Assembly: GCA_904066235.2 (NCBI GenBank)
Contig: CAJFCV020000002.1
Coordinates: forward strand, 8,432,001 to 8,496,000
DNA from: Bursaphelenchus xylophilus
Taxonomy: Eukaryota; Nematoda; Chromadorea; Rhabditida; Aphelenchoididae
Direction: 5' to 3'
Length of the DNA: 64,000 nucleotides
Below are positions 22,348-33,847 of the stretch, piece by piece. Within the stretch, counting starts at the first letter, position 1. Every line of letters starts with the position of its first letter. Both the position numbers and the translations under genes were made by a program. The notes under the pieces are model-generated. The model was not told the origin of the DNA. It made no database searches and was given only the letters and a program-made list of their open reading frames with translations.

Positions 22348-25300
22348 TTAAGGTAGATAGAAAGATGATGGCAATTTCTGGCCATTTCCTAGCAATGAGG
22401 CGATCGAAAACGAGGGCTTTGGCGACAAGCTGTCTTCGTTCGTTGAGGTGAAGGGCTTCATTTCCGGCGATCCGATCAACGGGAGCTGAGGGCGGCTGAA
22501 ATTGAAATTTGAGTTGCTCGAAGCCTTCGAACTGATCTGTAGTTTTGTTAAATCCAATTCTCGATTTAAACTCTTTTGACTTTTGGATCAATAGAATTGT
22601 AGGTTCGGAGGAGTTCAACTTACGACTTCAAGAATCCATTCTCCACACTCTCCTCCACTTGTCGCTGTCGATTCTCCACATTCATACAATGATTGGCCAA
22701 GATCTGAGCGAATAATAATTGCTGCACATTGAAGGCCGGGTCCGGCGGAATGGTCTCCCGATTGATCAATTTCCCAAACTCTTCCAGCAAATTGAACTGC
22801 ATTGGCTTGACTTCGGAGAGGTCTACCGATGAACTCGATTGAAATGAGGAGGGTAAATCGAACGGTGATTTGTTGGGCGAGAGGAAAGAAATCTCGGGGG
22901 ATTGGCTGGGTAGCGTTTTGAGACGAGGCTGGAGTTGTTTTCGAGGCATGAAATCTTCGGTAAGCTGAAAAATGAGGGTATTCTAGTTGCTACTACAACG
23001 ATATGAGATTATTTTATGACTTGATTTTTTGTGGAAGATGATTTTTTCGGATCCGACCGTTAAATTTTCGGTGAATGATTTGTCTAGGCCACATGTCATT
23101 CCCTCAAAATTTCAACCCGCAGTTTGCAAGAGTAGTTGAGATATTTCATGGCAAAAGATGATTTTTTGCGAAAATGTAAACGGTTCAACAAAAAGTTTAT
23201 TATTTTGCCAACGCCTTCAAATTTCGAGCATTTCTTCGATAAAGAGATTAGCTAAAACTTTACCGTCACCTAAGCCACTAGTTGATCATTTACAGTACGT
23301 CCTCACAATACCCCGCCTCTGCTTCCATTGTTCCCGAAAATATTTTCCTCCAAATTCCTTCCGCTCATTTAATTATGCACAAATACTTGTTATTCGAGCC
23401 GAAAAAACTCTTAACTCCATATAATATTGGCTTAAAATTAATTGATTGCGCAAAAAGTATTACAATTTTAATTTTCTCGTCTCCTTGTGTCCCTAATTCC
23501 GCGCCGACAATATTGGAATTGGGGTCTTTTTGTTTTGAATAAATTCGCGGATTAAGTGGGCCCTTGAGTAAGCGAACCGACCGACCGTAACCGAATGCGA
23601 GCCGACAATTCGCGACATGCTAATTTATGTTCGGCTGGGGTGAGGAAATAGTTAGTTGTAGGGGCGAAAGAAATGCTTATTTATCATGAAAAAACAGTCA
23701 CAACCAAAAAACTGTAACCCAGCTTTGGGGTTACAGAACCGTGGAAGGTTTTTTGGTCTGTCTCAAGGGCGATGGCACCGTCGCCAATAGCTAGATGCCA
23801 TACTACCACCACGTTGCGGTGGATTAACTTTTACAGACCATTTTTTGTGTTGAGCCTCGATCTCAGTCGAGAGTTTTGTTGCCGGAATAGCGGTCCGTGG
23901 ACCTTCAATTGTGAAGCGTGAATGACCCGGAGGTCGTGTCGGAGTCGGACGGAATCGAACTCGGGTGCCATTCGACCCATCCGAGCCCTCTTATCCCCTG
24001 CACTAGGCAGGGGACAGAAGAGTGAGCCTTGGACCGAAGGGAAGTGAAAAAACGTCTTGGAATAAATTAACGCGATTTTTTAAGTGGACAGAAATTTGGA
24101 TCGCTGACGCCAGCTGATCTGTTGCCCGATAAGAGCGTTTTTTGCTTTGAATAGCCAAGAAAAACAGTTTCTTGGTCTTTGGTAAGTCAAAACTCACCTT
24201 AAACCTCTTCTGTCGCCTCAGGCAGCTTCCATTTTCGAACATCCTCTGTGCTGCTGGATGAATGGCCCAGAAAGACCCTTTTCCCGGCCTATCTGGCCTT
24301 CGCGGGATCTTGATGAAGCAATCGTTGAAACTCAAATTATGTCTCAGCGAGTTCTGCCATCTTTGTGTGTTCTGTCGGTAGAAAGGGAACTTGTCCATAA
24401 TGTACTTGTATATATCGGTTAGAGGTAACATTTTGTCATCAGAATCTTGAATTGCCATGTACGTCAGCCAGATGTACGAGAACGGGGGCTTCTGAAATTA
24501 AATGTAAAATACGGGAGACCCAATTTTTGTTTAATTTTGAAACAGATTCAAATTTAAATTTACTATGCCTGGATAAAGTAATTTAATGTCAACAACATTC
24601 TTACTACGGCTTCTTTTCCCCAAAAACGCTTTTTTTTGTATTCTGTGAGTGTTTATAGAACAGTTTATGCGCTAATTTTCTTGGGACTCCAAACGAACGG
24701 AAAGGTTTGTTTGTACGATGACAACAGAAGTTGGAGAATACACAGCTCTGTAATATTGTCGCCATTTTTGGCTTTGCAAAACAAGATATCAAAATTTCGG
24801 TTTAGGTGTTGTCACCGTTACTTTAAGCATGAATTCCTGACGGTTGTTGAAAACAAAACGGCAAAGGTTCAAAGATTTTTAAGTCAAAAATAAATTCGGA
24901 CAATTTGGTATCTTTTTGTTTAAAAACGAGTGCCAAAGCAAGTTCCAACCTTCTCGATTATGCTAGTGATATTTCCAGTTAGAGAAAAAATCTTTTTGAA
25001 GCAATTCGATGACTCTAAACTTGTAAATTACGTCATTTTCCAGTCGGATAAAAGTCATTTTTCCAGATTTTCTTTAAATTTTGCATACATGTCGGGTATG
25101 GACTAGACATCAATTCCTGAAAGTTTTAGCTCGCGCTTTGCGGGCGCCGCCGAGATATCGACCGATTTTTGCCGCCGAGAGAGGGCGCTAAACGTGGAGA
25201 GCGGTCAGAGAGAAAAGCGCTTTTTGGCCATGACTTTGGCAGTTTCGTGCGGAAAAAATTGATTTTTTGTGGAAAAATTACCCATTTACGGTAGAAATAG

Positions 25301-25578
25301 GCATGAAACTTTTCGTGTCGAAATTCGGCAAAAACTCCTAAATTTTCGCCGACTTTCGATCTAAAAATCTCGGTTGTTTCTGCAAAGCGCGAGCTAGGAT
25401 TCTCGCATATATCTTAGAAAAAATTATTCTAAATTTGTGCCCAGTTTCATCAAAATCTGAGCGTCGCACTTGGAGTACTTCCCCTGTTAGCAAAATTGAC
25501 ATCAAATGCGTACCAATCGCAAGTAAAACTTACCGGTGACGAGTTCTCATCGTAGGAATGTTTCCCTGGCCGCGGCAT
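22348..25578 (-). CDS. lin-31: Forkhead transcription factor LIN-31 (FoxB type)
   Basis: Four exons, 25578-25534, 24491-24198, 22964-22624 and 22579-22348, join in frame to 303 residues. Exon 1 reads [15 protein letters not shown], the LIN-31 N-terminus. Exon 2 is the forkhead domain: [66 protein letters not shown]. The C-terminal exons are Ser/Pro/Gln-rich and end with FSIASLLG (about 284-291), an eh1-like motif that in FoxB and other forkhead proteins recruits Groucho corepressors. In Caenorhabditis LIN-31 specifies vulval cell fates under MAP kinase control and is 237 residues, so this one is longer. The last intron is short (about 44 bp) with a weak acceptor (CCAAAAG). Introns 1 and 2 contain family A and D repeats. 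Confidence 0.93.
23709..24165. repeat. Family D dispersed repeat (copy D2)
   Basis: Same unit and orientation as 21410-21896, from AAAACTGTAACCCAGCTTTG to about GATCTGTTGCCCGATAAG. The minus strand has GTTCGATTCCGTCCGACTCC, again a box B-like motif. It lies in intron 2 of the forkhead gene, ending about 30 bp from exon 2. Confidence 0.6.
25065..25486. repeat. Family A MITE, left end truncated (copy A6)
   Basis: Begins inside the left arm at AGATTTTCTTTAAATTTTGC and ends GAGTACTTCCCCTG followed by TTA. The centre with GAGCGGTCAGAGAGAAAAGC is intact. It lies in intron 1 of the forkhead gene, about 45 bp from exon 1. Confidence 0.78.
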
Positions 25579-28564
25579 CGCTTCCAGTTTTTCTTCTTCG
25601 CCTATCCGTTGCAATATTTTTTTCAATGTAAACGGAGCTTCTGTAACACTGAAAATGAGCTATAAAGATTACAAAACGACGAGAGAACAGCCGAGAAATT
25701 CTTCATGAATAATACGAATCTCCTCTTGTAGACAGAGTATAAAACAAGATATGTTTGTGACGATAAATACAGTGTTATGGTGCGGATTTTTGAAACAGCA
25801 TGTACATTAGGGTGGAAATGTCGTTGATATTTTTATGGGAAGTACAGTAAGTGGACTCTAAAGCCGGCCAGAGTATAAAATAATTCAAAAAGACAACATG
25901 TAGAGTAAAATAAAAGTGGTCTTCAGAAATGTGAAGTGCTGAAACACTTAAACTGATATGTCTCTGCTATTGACATTATCAGCGTGTATGCAGATATAAC
26001 GTAAAGCTATATCTGCAACTAATATCAGATAACATTTCCCGTAAATGGTTTGAAGAGGCCACTTACAATGATTCTGCCTACAATATCCCGCGAGAAAAAA
26101 GTTTATAAATAAATTTATTCCAAATACAAGGGTTTTTAAACTCTGTAAAATTGTTGTAAATTTATCTGTAAATGTTTAGAACCAACAATATTTTTTATGG
26201 TGCTTAAACACGCCATGATCTGATCCCTTTTTTCATCTCTTTTTTACTGAATCACTGACTCAGGGCAATTATCATCCGAAATTTCTTTAAACTTCGCAAC
26301 CTAATCTACCAAAAATTCTATACCTCACTGTTTACACATACCCCTAAACTTGACAAAGCAAATCCTGCACATTTGTCTCGCCAAAGTCACACCCAACGCT
26401 GAAATATTTCAAATTTTACCACCTTCAATTCCCCTGCATAACTTCTTGTCTAGACGTCAAAGATCGCTTGCATTGCTCAAAAACATGTTCGGGATTTCCA
26501 AATAGGGGAGTAATTCTCCGAATGCAAACGGGGAAATGTACTGCATCGCGTCCTATATGCACCTACAATCGGTACTGTAAACACAATTTTCCGAATCGCG
26601 TAAATATTAGATTTTTGTACACATGTATCGTAATCTTTAAGTGTAGTGTTTGTATTACAGTATAAGGTACAAAATTTACAGTTTGTTTTAGCGGCTAGAC
26701 AGTAATTGTAAATATTTACCATGACACAAAAAATATATTACTATCTACGTAGTGTGGACCTCACTTTTTTCTGACCACTTTCTACATATTCTTGCAATCT
26801 TTAACCCACCGTTGTTGACAGTATATATACGATACATATACAGCAAAATACAAAACGTTGTAATCCGAAACTCGAAGGAGTTTTTGAGTGTATAAAAAAG
26901 GTCGAAAATCAAATACTCTTTTTTTGATGAAGTTCGGAAATTTACGAAAATTTTAGCCAATATCAAACAGGAACCTTCACAATTTATTATAAACAATATG
27001 TCCGATGAAATACTTCTCTAATAGCACGTACGACGCAATTACACGACAAACTTTAAGGATAATTTTTGTATGTTTTAGAGGCCTTTTGTTACTTGTCCAC
27101 TTTGTCGTCCTACAATCTCATTTGAATATAGGTTTTGATAAGGAGAATGTCAAATGTAAAGGAAATAATGATTACAAACAGAAAGGTCGTACAATACGAA
27201 ACATAGAGCCCAATGTAGGGAATTGAAGATGCCGATGCAATAAAGATTCCGAATTCTTCAACAGGGAAGTCTTGACATGGAATATGCCCTATTGGATAAG
27301 AGTAGAGTCAAATTTACGGACACTAATTTATAATCTTATATGTGAAAATTCAACTCTGTGGCTTCCGGAAATCACAGAGTTTGTTTGATTGGCCACCTGG
27401 CCAAAAAGTGATTTTTTTTGAGCTGGTTCAGGATATTTGGCAAGTCGTTGATCAAACCTCTTTTCTGCCTTCCGGCCTCATTTTTCTCCCAAAAAAAGAT
27501 CGTTAAATAACTCGATAGTATTATAGTAGCTACTACTCGGAGGGTGGAAATGGCAACAAGATTTGAGGAAAATTTTAATACCCTTCCTCGAAGACTGCCA
27601 AATTTTACAATTAGTAAAACTAATTCTGGCCGTCGATCTGACCATCTTTAAAATTTACAATCCTTATAAATAGACCTCTGCGCTATGAAATTCGTGTTGA
27701 GGCCAAGACATGTACAGATCATCATATTCCCCAACCAAACGTGCAAACATATCTCTTTCGCATTACCGTAATCCCCCCGAAACCAATCAAAAAAACGGCT
27801 GATTCCCCGCAAACGAAACGCGATTTTAAATACCAATCCCTCACGAAACACACCCGCCGCTAACCTAAATACCATACTTCTGCGAGGGATTTACTAAAGA
27901 ATTTTAATTTCATCGTATCTTTGAGCATGCCTTCAGCGCGCCCGCCCCGCCCCCTTTCGAGCAATTTTAATTACAAAATAATATTGTCGTCGCTGTAATT
28001 GGATACCGTAGTTCTGTTAACAAGTTCTCGTTTGATGGAGTCCGAAATGGGGTTGGTGATGGAGACCGCGATTCAGTCGGTCGATAAAAATCATGATCAA
28101 TGTGGGAATGGAAAAAGGAAGGGGGAGCGATAAGTGCGTATACGATAAATTTCAAAACATCCTAGAGTGTTTTGTTGAAGCATCAGAAAACTGAGATGTA
28201 AATGTGAAAATGTCCCTGTGAAAAACGATTTCAACGGCAAGCGTGCAAATTGTAGACTGGCAAGAGAGCGGAGCAAGGTCCAACTTAAAAATATTTTTTC
28301 ATATGGAAACGAAAACACTAAAAGTTTGAAATTTGCAGTGCTACAAAATGATGACATAGCAATTGGGCAGGCAGTAAAAGTGGTACAATTGCGACTATTA
28401 TACTATCGTCGTACTGATCGGATCAAGTCCAACTTCATTATCGGTATATCCGGCTGCCTACATTGTGTTCATCCACGTTCGATAGTCATATATAGAAATA
28501 AACTTATTGCTTTTCCCCTACAACATGTTTGAAGTATATTTCATATGAATATTTTCATATAATT
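25579..28564. other. Gene-poor region upstream of the forkhead gene
   Basis: About 3 kb without a supported gene. It probably carries regulatory DNA of the forkhead gene, whose relatives have large upstream regions, but I cannot point to a specific site. Short palindromes occur, e.g. GACATTATCAGCGTGTATGC and AGATATAACGTAAAGCTATA near 25971-26015. Confidence 0.4.
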
Positions 28565-29273
28565 CAACGCGTGTGGACGTCGCCACCAATAATTTAACCA
28601 ATTCTAAATCAATTTTTAACACCCTTTCCGTACATATCAGTCTGTCGCGAAAATAATGGCGAATCGTCGCGCCTCGGGATCGCCCATCATGGCTTTGCCA
28701 CGGAGTTGGAGGATTGGGGAAACCGAAACGTATATATTATTTTTCTTCGATGCAAGTGTCGAAATTAGGATAATCGAGGGTGCTGATTTTGAAAATGACA
28801 TTCATTTTTTTTATCTTTACTTTTTTCCTTACGTAGTACTCTAAAGTAATAATGTTTTGAATTTTTATCACAAATACTCGATTTGGGGTTTTTGAACTTG
28901 CTGATGTCGAAAATCTTATTCATTTTTTCTGATTTAAAAGCAGCACCATCGAAAACCCCCAAATCGAGTATTCATGAAAAAAATTCAAGAAATTACTACT
29001 TTAGAGTAATACGTAAGGCAAAAAGTTACTATCAAAAAATGAATGTCATTTTCGAAACAGCACCCTCGATAATCCTAATTTCGACACTTGCATCGAAGAA
29101 AAATAATACTTTTCGGTTTCCTCAATCGTCCAACTCCGTCGCAAAGCCATGATGGGCAATTCCGAGACGCGACGATCCGCCATTACTTTCTCGACAGACT
29201 GATATGCACGGGAAGGTGGCGAAAATTGATTTAGAATTGGTAAAATTATTGGTGGCCACGTTCACACGCGTTG
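28565..29273. repeat. Family E long perfect palindrome (copy E1)
   Basis: CAACGCGTGTGGACGTCGCC (28565) is mirrored by the end GGCCACGTTCACACGCGTTG (29273). The arms stay similar to the centre near 28919, about 355 bp each. Mirrored blocks include CAGTCTGTCG, ATGGCTTTGC, ACCGAAA with ATTATTTTTCTTCGATGCAA, and GAAAATGACATTCATT. The 'ORFs' in it are read through the arms and lack gene support. Copies E2 and E3 lack the outer 100 bp. Confidence 0.85.
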
Positions 29274-31495
29274 ATAATACATACATACGTTTCGGCTTGC
29301 CCAATCGCATTTTTCCCCAATCGTCCCAGTTCCCTTTGCGACGGGTGCCAAAGCTGGTGATTCGGTGCACGACTGCACCCTTTTTTTCAACGAGGCGAAA
29401 CATTTTGCTGCGACGACCCGCCGTTGTTTTCCCGCCAGACTGCTAGTCCAAAACTGTACTCGGACTACAAAACACGAGAGCCAAAGGGTTCGTTCTAGGT
29501 ACCGGAATCTTGAAAACCTCTAAAAATTGCCCCTACATTGAGGGTTACTGTATAACAACACAAGAAAGCCGGGTTTCCACGAACGAACATACGTGAGATT
29601 CTGAACGTTGTATGTATTGAATGGACCTTGTTCTGATACTACTTCTTCAACACGTTTTGTATTTACCCATTTTATGTAAAGACGTTGGCAATTGTAGGGA
29701 TTTCGAAATCAAGCGTGGTATTACAAAAAATGTTTGCTCTACTGTTTTCAAAGTATTGGGCCTATAAATGGTCGCTGCAAGGTTTCTAAATGCTTACATT
29801 TTGTGCAAAAAAAACTCGGACTTCTCTTGCTCGTGGCCATTTTTAAGCCTTGAAAAAAAATTTGCAAATGCTTCTTGAAATGTTAGAGAAAAATATGAAG
29901 CAAAAAGTAAATTGATCTACAAATTTTTTAATCATCAGCACCAGTTTAAAGGCTGATCACAGGCCTTACATTGAGGGTTGAGAAACATAGCAAGCTGTTA
30001 AGGGCGTTGTAAAATCAATGATTATCGAAATCCAGCCATTTTCTCAACAAAATTTAAAATAAATGGTAACCAAAAGATTGCACCCAAATTCTCCTGATTC
30101 CCTTTGCACGAGGAGCCGCCAACGTCAAAAATACTGTAGTTGCCCTTTGTCATCCCAAACCTGGGCAATTGTAGGCGGTAACAATAGCTCTGTTCTGCAT
30201 TATACACGAGTGTCGGCCGTTTTTGTAGCTTACAATTTGCTTTGCGCTGCAGAAAAAAGCGAAGGACCTTTTAAGTATCCGAGACCTTTTTTGGATTCAA
30301 GTTCAGAAGGACGCTTGTGTAAATCAACATTAAATATAAAGTCTCCTCTGTTTGTACCTTTACCCAGCTTCCAAAATCGCTGATCCCCTTTCATTTCATT
30401 ACCGTATCCTTCTTTACTTTTTTGCAAATCCTTTCCGTCCGCTCTCTTTTCCTTTTTTTCAGCGCCCATTTGAAGCGGAGTAAAAAGCAAAGGAATAAAA
30501 AAAGCCCAATCCGCGAAAAGAGGAGGTGGTTTCACATGGTAAACCCTTTATTGCTAATAAAACGATTACATATCCGTATTGTTTTCCGCAGTAATTGCGG
30601 ATTAATTGGACGCGATTACTGTAGCAAAAAAATTTTCGAAACCTTTAATTGACTAGTTTCATGGCTGTTTTTTTGGAGATTGGTTTTTGTTTCGGCACTT
30701 GACACGTTGTTGCTAGACTGTGTGTTCAAAACAGACTAGAAAGACAGCAAAACACGATGCCATAAAAAAAGAACGTGCGGAACTTTTAGCACGCTTTCCT
30801 TGTCATGTTAAACTTGAAACCCCAGTAACTAAATTTACAGACCACTACCAAAAGTTACAGTCATCTACATGGAAGCAAAGTACCAATTTTAACGCAAATT
30901 CCGGGCAGCACGAAAATAAACTCCCTAACTTTAACTATAACACCCTCAAAAAACATCATCCGAAACCCCCTCCGGCCCAGTTCCACATTTCTTTCCCACG
31001 GATTTTAATGGAATAAACTCTGCTCGATTATTCCATTGTAATGTTTCCTCGACTCACTCAAAAATTACGGAATTTGTAAGAAACCAAACAGAACGCTGGT
31101 TAATTATGCGCCGGATTAATCAGCGATTCCATTCGAGGTGAGGGTGGAGAATATTTTTGCAAAAAAGGGAAAAGGTGAGCAGAGATTGGTTGGCTTAAAA
31201 TACGGTCCAAAATATATTTCGGTTCAGAACCACGATGACGTTTTGCGATGCACGTGCCATCCGAGACCAGATTCAACTCGTAAAACATCAAAGCTGAATA
31301 CGTGTCTGTTTACAATAGGCCCTTACAGTGCCTTAGAGTACAAGAGCTACAATCGATCAACCTTTAAGGCATCTGGATTGTTGAGCAAATGCGAGAATAC
31401 AACCTCATTGTGTACATACTCCGACAAGTGGTAGAGCATAAACTTTGGGTAAAACAAAGTTTATATTATGGTTTGTATTATACATACGTACTTGT
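29274..31495. other. Intergenic, no gene supported
   Basis: About 2.2 kb. Open frames of 76-106 codons occur (e.g. 30720-31016) but have no splice logic, domain or convincing coding bias. Direct echoes such as TACATTGAGGGTTACTG (29534) and TACATTGAGGGTTGAG (29968) suggest decayed repeats. Confidence 0.4.
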
Positions 31496-31831
31496 CATTT
31501 GATTTTCAAGAGAAATAGACGAAACCCAAAGTAATCACGCTGAAATTGCTTCCGCTTTGTCCAAACCGTATGCAAGCAATGGCCTACTTTCAAGATTTCA
31601 AAACCGTATTTCTGACTTGCATGAGGGGCATTCAATGTTTTGGAAGCTTCCATATGTCGGTTAAACTCAACACAAATTTGGAAGCTTCCAAAACATTAAA
31701 TGCCCTTTTTGCAAATCAGAAATACGGTTTTGAAATCTTGAAAGTAGGCCGTTGCATACGGTTTGGACAAAGTGGAAGAAATTTCTGCGTGATTACTTTG
31801 GGTTTCGTCTATTTCTCTTGAAAATCAAATG
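31496..31831. repeat. Family I palindrome
   Basis: CATTTGATTTTCAAGAGAAA and TTTCTCTTGAAAATCAAATG are perfect terminal inverted repeats. The arms (about 165 bp each) mirror CCAAAGTAATCACGC, CCAAACCGTATGCAA and GGAAGCTTCCA almost completely. One copy only in this window. The open frames across it are palindrome shadows. Confidence 0.82.
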
Positions 31832-32424
31832 ACTTTCGGAAATTCATAGGTCTACAATCAAGGTTGGCACTCCAAGAGTGTGGCATATCTTTGAAAAAAT
31901 TCTATACTATGATTTTGAATTGCGCCAAATTTCATCAAACAACAAAATTTTTGTCCTTGAGGTTGTTTTTTTTGTTCCAATGTACGTAAAAATATTAGCC
32001 AACACTCTCCTAAAATCCATTAGAACCTCACCTACAAAAATACACCCCGTTTTCGCACACCCCTCTTCAATTATCCCCCGATAAAATCTCTTTGCATCGA
32101 TTCCTTTTTTGGCTACAAATTCTTTTCGAAAGCACCGTACAAGTGTAATGCCATACGCAGAAATCTATTGTTTTTGCAACACATTGGATTTGTTAAAAGT
32201 CAGGTATGCAGAAGGTCGGGCACAGTGTAATTTACATATCTCAACAAAACCACATGCCGAAAGAAGTTTATACTGTAGCTACAAGTGGAGGGGGTTGCAC
32301 TGTAAAACCTGGTGTGATTGTACTTTGTGTACTATTAAGGCAGTGCGTGGATTTAGACTTTTATCGTCTCAGTGTTACGAAGAGATGGAAAAAAGAGAAA
32401 TTTTGTAGAGAGTAAGGTAGTTGA

Positions 32425-32577
32425 CATGTCGGTTAAACTTGACCCAAATTTAGACTATTTTTTCCAAGACATGACATTACGCTTTTAAGCATTAAAATGC
32501 ACATATACACTTGTCGCCTATACACAATGCGTGCGCAAAATTGAAAGAAAACGTGCGTCGCACTTGAGGCACTTCCC
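32425..32577. repeat. Family A remnant (copy A7)
   Basis: ACTTGACCCAAATTTAGACT, TTTTTTCCAAGACATGACAT and the terminal GTGCGTCGCACTTGAGGCAC are recognisable family A end sequences. The centre is lost. Family J begins directly after its final ACTTCCC. Confidence 0.6.
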
Positions 32578-32580
32578 TTA

Positions 32581-33847
32581 CACAGTGTTTCCGAGAAATG
32601 TGCCGCAAAACTTTTGCTGATTTCTTGGCGCTCAGTCAAGACATCCAAAAAATTATTTTTCCAGGATAAATGAGAAGATGGGCGGTTTTTCGCCTAGTAA
32701 AAATATTTTCTCCGCCAACGCGGAAGGCAGTGTATTCGGCGGAGACTTTTGGACGCTTTTTTTGGTCATCACACGAATTTTTAACGCTTTATTGTGACGC
32801 TGAGAATTCCGGAAAGCCTTCAAATTTTTTGCGCAATGGACTAGGAGCTCAGCGACAGCAAGGCAAAGAAACATTTTGACTAAAAATATTTTGTTGTTTT
32901 CTGGTGCATCAAGTGGGCCGTCGATACATGTACTTCAGACAAGGACTGGCGGCAAAATTTTGAAAGCGCATACGATACCAGTAGGGAATGCTAGCCAGAG
33001 CATAGAAGTTTTGTTGGGCCATTTCTTGTCCGCAGCTGAGTTAAAGCCTCCGCACGTCAAGAAAAAATAAAACAAAAGCGCTCAAGCAATGAAAAATTCT
33101 TGGCATTCTGTTTGATCTCAAAGACAATTTTTTGCGATAAAGATAGCCTGATTACACGATGAAGATGGGGTAGAATGGGGTTATTGCATACATAAATTTG
33201 AAGCTGGGCTCCTGCTTAACCTGAACATATATATTTCATATAAAAAATCGGTCGTCTTCTATCTGTTTGAAGCCTAAACTAACAACGCCTAAAAAATGTT
33301 GCGATTTCGAGGATTTCTCTAAGATTTTCCCTCGCCCCTATTTGAAGTTTCGTGGAAACATAGTCTGGAACAAGGCGGATTTTTTGAGCCTAAAACGAAA
33401 AAAATCAAATGAGCCAGTTTCGAGATAGAAAATCTCTTCATTTTGCGCAATATTTCGCCTTTCCTCTGACCTCGTCCAAAAAAACTGTCATTGAGACGGA
33501 TTTTTTGGACACTTCCGTAAGCGGAAACAGAATGCCAACTTTCGTGTTGATACATAACCCTTTGAGCGCAAAATCTTGACGTGCTCCGCCGATATTGCGA
33601 GCGTCCGCCAAACACTTGATAAACATAAAAGTATGCAAAAATCCTTTTTTTCAACCGTCAGATATCAGACTAAAACGTTTACGATTAGTGTAATGACCAA
33701 AAAAGCGATCAAAAGTCTCCGCCGAATAAAATGCTTTCCGCATTGGCGGAGAAAATGGTTTTATTAGGCAAAAAATCGCCCATCCTCTTCAGAAAGAAGT
33801 GCCAAGAAATGGACAAAAAATTTCGGTACATTTCTCTGAACACCCTG
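32581..33847. mobile_element. Family J element with long inverted ends
   Basis: The left end CACAGTGTTTCCGAGAAATG and right end CATTTCTCTGAACACCCTG are imperfect inverted repeats, followed inward by mirrored GATGGGCG, TTTTCTCCGCCAA, TTCGGCGGAGACTTTTG and TTTTTTGGTCAT over about 230 bp. It is flanked by TTA (left) and TAA (right). The middle 800 bp has only short frames and no recognisable transposase. Arm divergence suggests it is older than families A, B and I. Confidence 0.7.

Noticed and set aside
27967..28155. Minus-strand frame with RSPSPTPFRTPSNENLLTEL that looks coding
   Set aside because: No acceptor at its start and no partner exons; short biased peptide alone is not enough.
30720..31016. 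98-codon plus-strand open frame as a gene
   Set aside because: Starts from a non-ATG codon in AT-rich DNA, no splice sites in register, no domain and no coding bias.
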